Shown here: positions 6,701 to 7,130 of the stretch, one piece after another | How the letters are laid out: the number at the start of each line of letters is the position of its first letter | Numbering within the stretch: position 1 is the stretch's first letter | NCBI GenBank assembly: GCA_015660155.1 | Contig: DQLO01000258.1 | Location: 1 to 7,130 of the forward strand | DNA length: 7,130 nucleotides | Reading direction: 5' to 3' | Source: Verrucomicrobiota bacterium | GTDB taxonomy: Bacteria > Verrucomicrobiota > Verrucomicrobiia > Limisphaerales > UBA1100 | Notes under the pieces: model-generated | The model's database searches: none | Told to the model about the DNA's origin: nothing | Seen by the model: only the letters and a program-made list of their open reading frames with translations | Made by a program: the position numbers and the translations under genes

Positions 6701-6744
6701 TCGTGCTTGACCTCGACGTGGCGGATGCTTTGATTCTCCGATGA
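3721..6744 (+). CDS. Large multidomain lipoprotein, probable glycoside hydrolase
   Basis: This ~1007-residue protein begins with a lipoprotein signal, MKILIVSLLLTVIGC, with lipobox VIGC and acylated C15, so it should be membrane-anchored outside the cytoplasm. From there I see four parts. Residues ~38-205 form a CBM6/35-like beta-sandwich (NLLVEAEEF, then VRVPKAGRYLVLVRYEA, ending KRNVDCLLLTTDE). A second beta-rich domain runs to ~340. Residues ~370-675 look like a TIM barrel, with candidate catalytic acids in VSLGDEIAL (D443, E444) and MPWSEDYIF (E566, D567), about 120 residues apart as in clan GH-A. Residues ~680-780 resemble the amidotransferase-like domain of GH42 beta-galactosidases (LYLTDRHVSQ, DWVNVGGQLIATAGAG). 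A beta-rich C-terminus follows. ATGs at 3712 and 3718 and a TTG at 3679 are alternative in-frame starts; 3721 gives the cleanest signal peptide. Pairing with the sulfatase suggests glycan degradation. The domain calls come from pattern reading, and no exact family is assigned. Confidence 0.6.
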   Translation: MKILIVSLLLTVIGCATAQPKSPTDFRGQHPVAPMADGNLLVEAEEFLPTGEGGWAAKPWGENYYAATFANSFLSRKAFLGAGEQAEGSATIKVRVPKAGRYLVLVRYEAAYRFETQFRVRVEQKGKRVLDRLYGARKNLKIWAFSQKLKTELAWSWGASENIVWEGHDAFANLQAGEATITLITAKQSGPAAKRNVDCLLLTTDEAQVKMRIEKEKYLPLDGMLTQAGDVFLKVTNLGGDELTFAGKGAPGGGNWQQHSPYWVHLRNWPAVNVKVAAGKSSEWVEVGGAMDTLNDGQWNFTGNGKYRAEFALKEANGKLAVIAKFEGEGDLLLAGDADTRYSRRLRRREEVLYDLLAEVKKEPLRGRIPTETQIYGYTFTPGLGPKYDAAVTEFTKMFGLRDTSRKDSTYIDVRSVPTAKLAEYCKNLGARARRIRCVSLGDEIALPKPSGKNVTADFVAWLKARGLKPMDLQPTTKNWAPIAFNPSDAIKAKQPGVFYWSRRYRNHFGIQAIKQRTDILRKHLPNAGIGANFSPHYPAEHRYLGEVHKWVTIFREEGMTMPWSEDYIFQMPVATQQMNNINLDLLRAGVRGKPNMKIHYYCMPHWPGQIPDNWRRLFYGALGHGMQVVNLFEFRPVQVAYTENHCSNPETYRTVLRSFRELGQFEDIIQSGRNRPAKAAMWFSETADIWGDNHGSFAAGKRTLYTMIIHHGHQLDFVIEGDALKDYKQLYLTDRHVSQAASRAIVDWVNVGGQLIATAGAGMFDEYNQPNTVLRELFGIKAITLIVPEGKGIEMVKQDLPFAEPIDSFQYANLLGRHIVNLPNEKPMKTMPVFSVRCKIELTDQSGVRIKFKDGSTAIFKRKPKGAKGEVLYSAYLPGLSYFHPATPRIPVDRGTHAKASAHLIPPHLKVNHDAKHLSIGGHSFVDMLEGVICNRDNVEANVIDSPKGSVIILTNWGGQPSKGLVVKLPKHLKDKKMTRASGKPFQRNGGRIVLDLDVADALILR
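6489..6520 (+). repeat. Perfect 10-bp inverted repeat inside the lipoprotein gene
   Basis: TCACTCCTTC (6489-6498) is exactly complementary to GAAGGAGTGA (6511-6520) across a 12-nt spacer. A G-T wobble (6488/6521) and a G-C pair (6487/6522) can extend the stem to 12 bp. It lies in the coding region for the C-terminal beta-rich part, and no T-run follows, so it is not a typical terminator. Its function is unknown. Confidence 0.6.
6741..6744 (+). other. ATGA stop/start overlap between the two lipoprotein genes
   Basis: The bases ATGA combine the start ATG (6741-6743) of the last gene with the TGA stop (6742-6744) of the large lipoprotein gene. This implies one transcript and probably coupled translation, which also explains why no Shine-Dalgarno is needed at the second start. 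Confidence 0.8.
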
Positions 6745-7130
6745 AACATTTTTTTCTACTGCTCGCGTTGTGTGTCCTCGGCTGTGCCGCGCCGCCCAAG
6801 CGGATTGCGGCGGTGGTGACGGAGTACCGGCACAACTCGCACGCGGACGTCATCGTCAGCCGGTTGCTGCTCACGCACACGCTGGATGAAAAAGGCGAGC
6901 GACCGAATTTGAAACTCGTTTCGCTGTACACCGATCAAGTTCCGGCGAGCGATACCAGCCGCAAATGGGCCAAAAAATTCGGCGTGCCCATTTACAAAAC
7001 CGTGGAGGAAACGCTCACGCTCGGCACCGGCAAGCTGGCGGTCGACGGCGTGCTGCTCATCGCCGAGCACGGGAAGTATCCGAAGAACGCCACCGGCAAC
7101 ACCATCTATCCCAAGCGGCGGCTCTTTGAC
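6741..7130 (+). CDS. Small lipoprotein of unknown function, 3' end outside window
   Basis: The frame is open from the ATG at 6741 to the right edge, giving 130 residues without a stop, so the gene is partial. MKHFFLLLALCVLGC is a lipoprotein signal with lipobox VLGC and C15. The mature part starts KRIAAVVTEYRHNSHADVIV (residues 20-39) and continues with alternating strands and helices: LKLVSLYTDQ (58-67), KKFGVPIYKTVEE (78-90) and VDGVLLIAEHGKYPKNATG (101-119). That pattern suggests a Rossmann-like alpha/beta fold. I recognise no named family. The conserved-looking EYRHNSHAD and AEHGKYP segments recall uncharacterised secreted proteins of planctomycetes and verrucomicrobia, but I cannot confirm this. 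Its overlap with the upstream gene suggests a role in the same extracytoplasmic process. Confidence 0.82.
   Translation, partial: MKHFFLLLALCVLGCAAPPKRIAAVVTEYRHNSHADVIVSRLLLTHTLDEKGERPNLKLVSLYTDQVPASDTSRKWAKKFGVPIYKTVEETLTLGTGKLAVDGVLLIAEHGKYPKNATGNTIYPKRRLFD

Overview
The window (about 57-60% GC by eye) is bacterial and fully gene-dense. A compact SET-domain protein, a planctomycete/verrucomicrobial-style secreted sulfatase, a large multidomain lipoprotein and a further small lipoprotein sit together, and Shine-Dalgarno sequences are scarce. This best fits a Verrucomicrobiota (or wider PVC) genome. That assignment is an inference from gene style; there is no rRNA or other phylogenetic marker to prove it.

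Layout. Positions 19-1226 hold a leftward pair, a CGWC glutaredoxin-like gene followed by lipA (lipoyl synthase), joined by an ATGA stop/start overlap. A small single-domain rhodanese (1262-1633) diverges from the pair. It converges, with a gap of only 3 bp, on a leftward 156-residue SET-domain protein (1637-2107). After a 96-bp divergent gap, three rightward genes fill the rest: a formylglycine-type sulfatase (2204-3631), a ~1007-residue lipoprotein with a carbohydrate-binding-like module, a probable TIM barrel and a glutamine-amidotransferase-like domain (3721-6744), and a second lipoprotein that overlaps it by ATGA and runs off the right edge (6741-7130).

How the genes may work together. 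The left part has a sulfur/Fe-S theme: lipoyl synthase uses up an auxiliary Fe-S cluster as its sulfur source, and a dithiol glutaredoxin and a sulfurtransferase lie next to it. The right part looks like a small operon for attacking an extracellular, possibly sulfated, glycan: a sulfatase removes sulfate esters and a glycoside-hydrolase-like lipoprotein acts on the chain. The substrate cannot be read from the sequence.

The most interesting non-coding signal is in the 89-bp gap between the sulfatase and the large lipoprotein gene. Two hairpins there are nearly exact reverse complements of each other, have mutually complementary 6-nt loops, and differ only by compensatory base-pair changes. This resembles a REPIN (an inverted REP doublet), and its second hairpin ends four bases before the first possible ATG of the next gene. 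Also notable are a sulfatase whose GKWHLG catalytic motif reads GKWDLG, a 12-bp tandem duplication across the sulfatase stop codon, and a perfect 10-bp inverted repeat inside the large lipoprotein gene. I saw no tRNA, rRNA, CRISPR array or insertion sequence.
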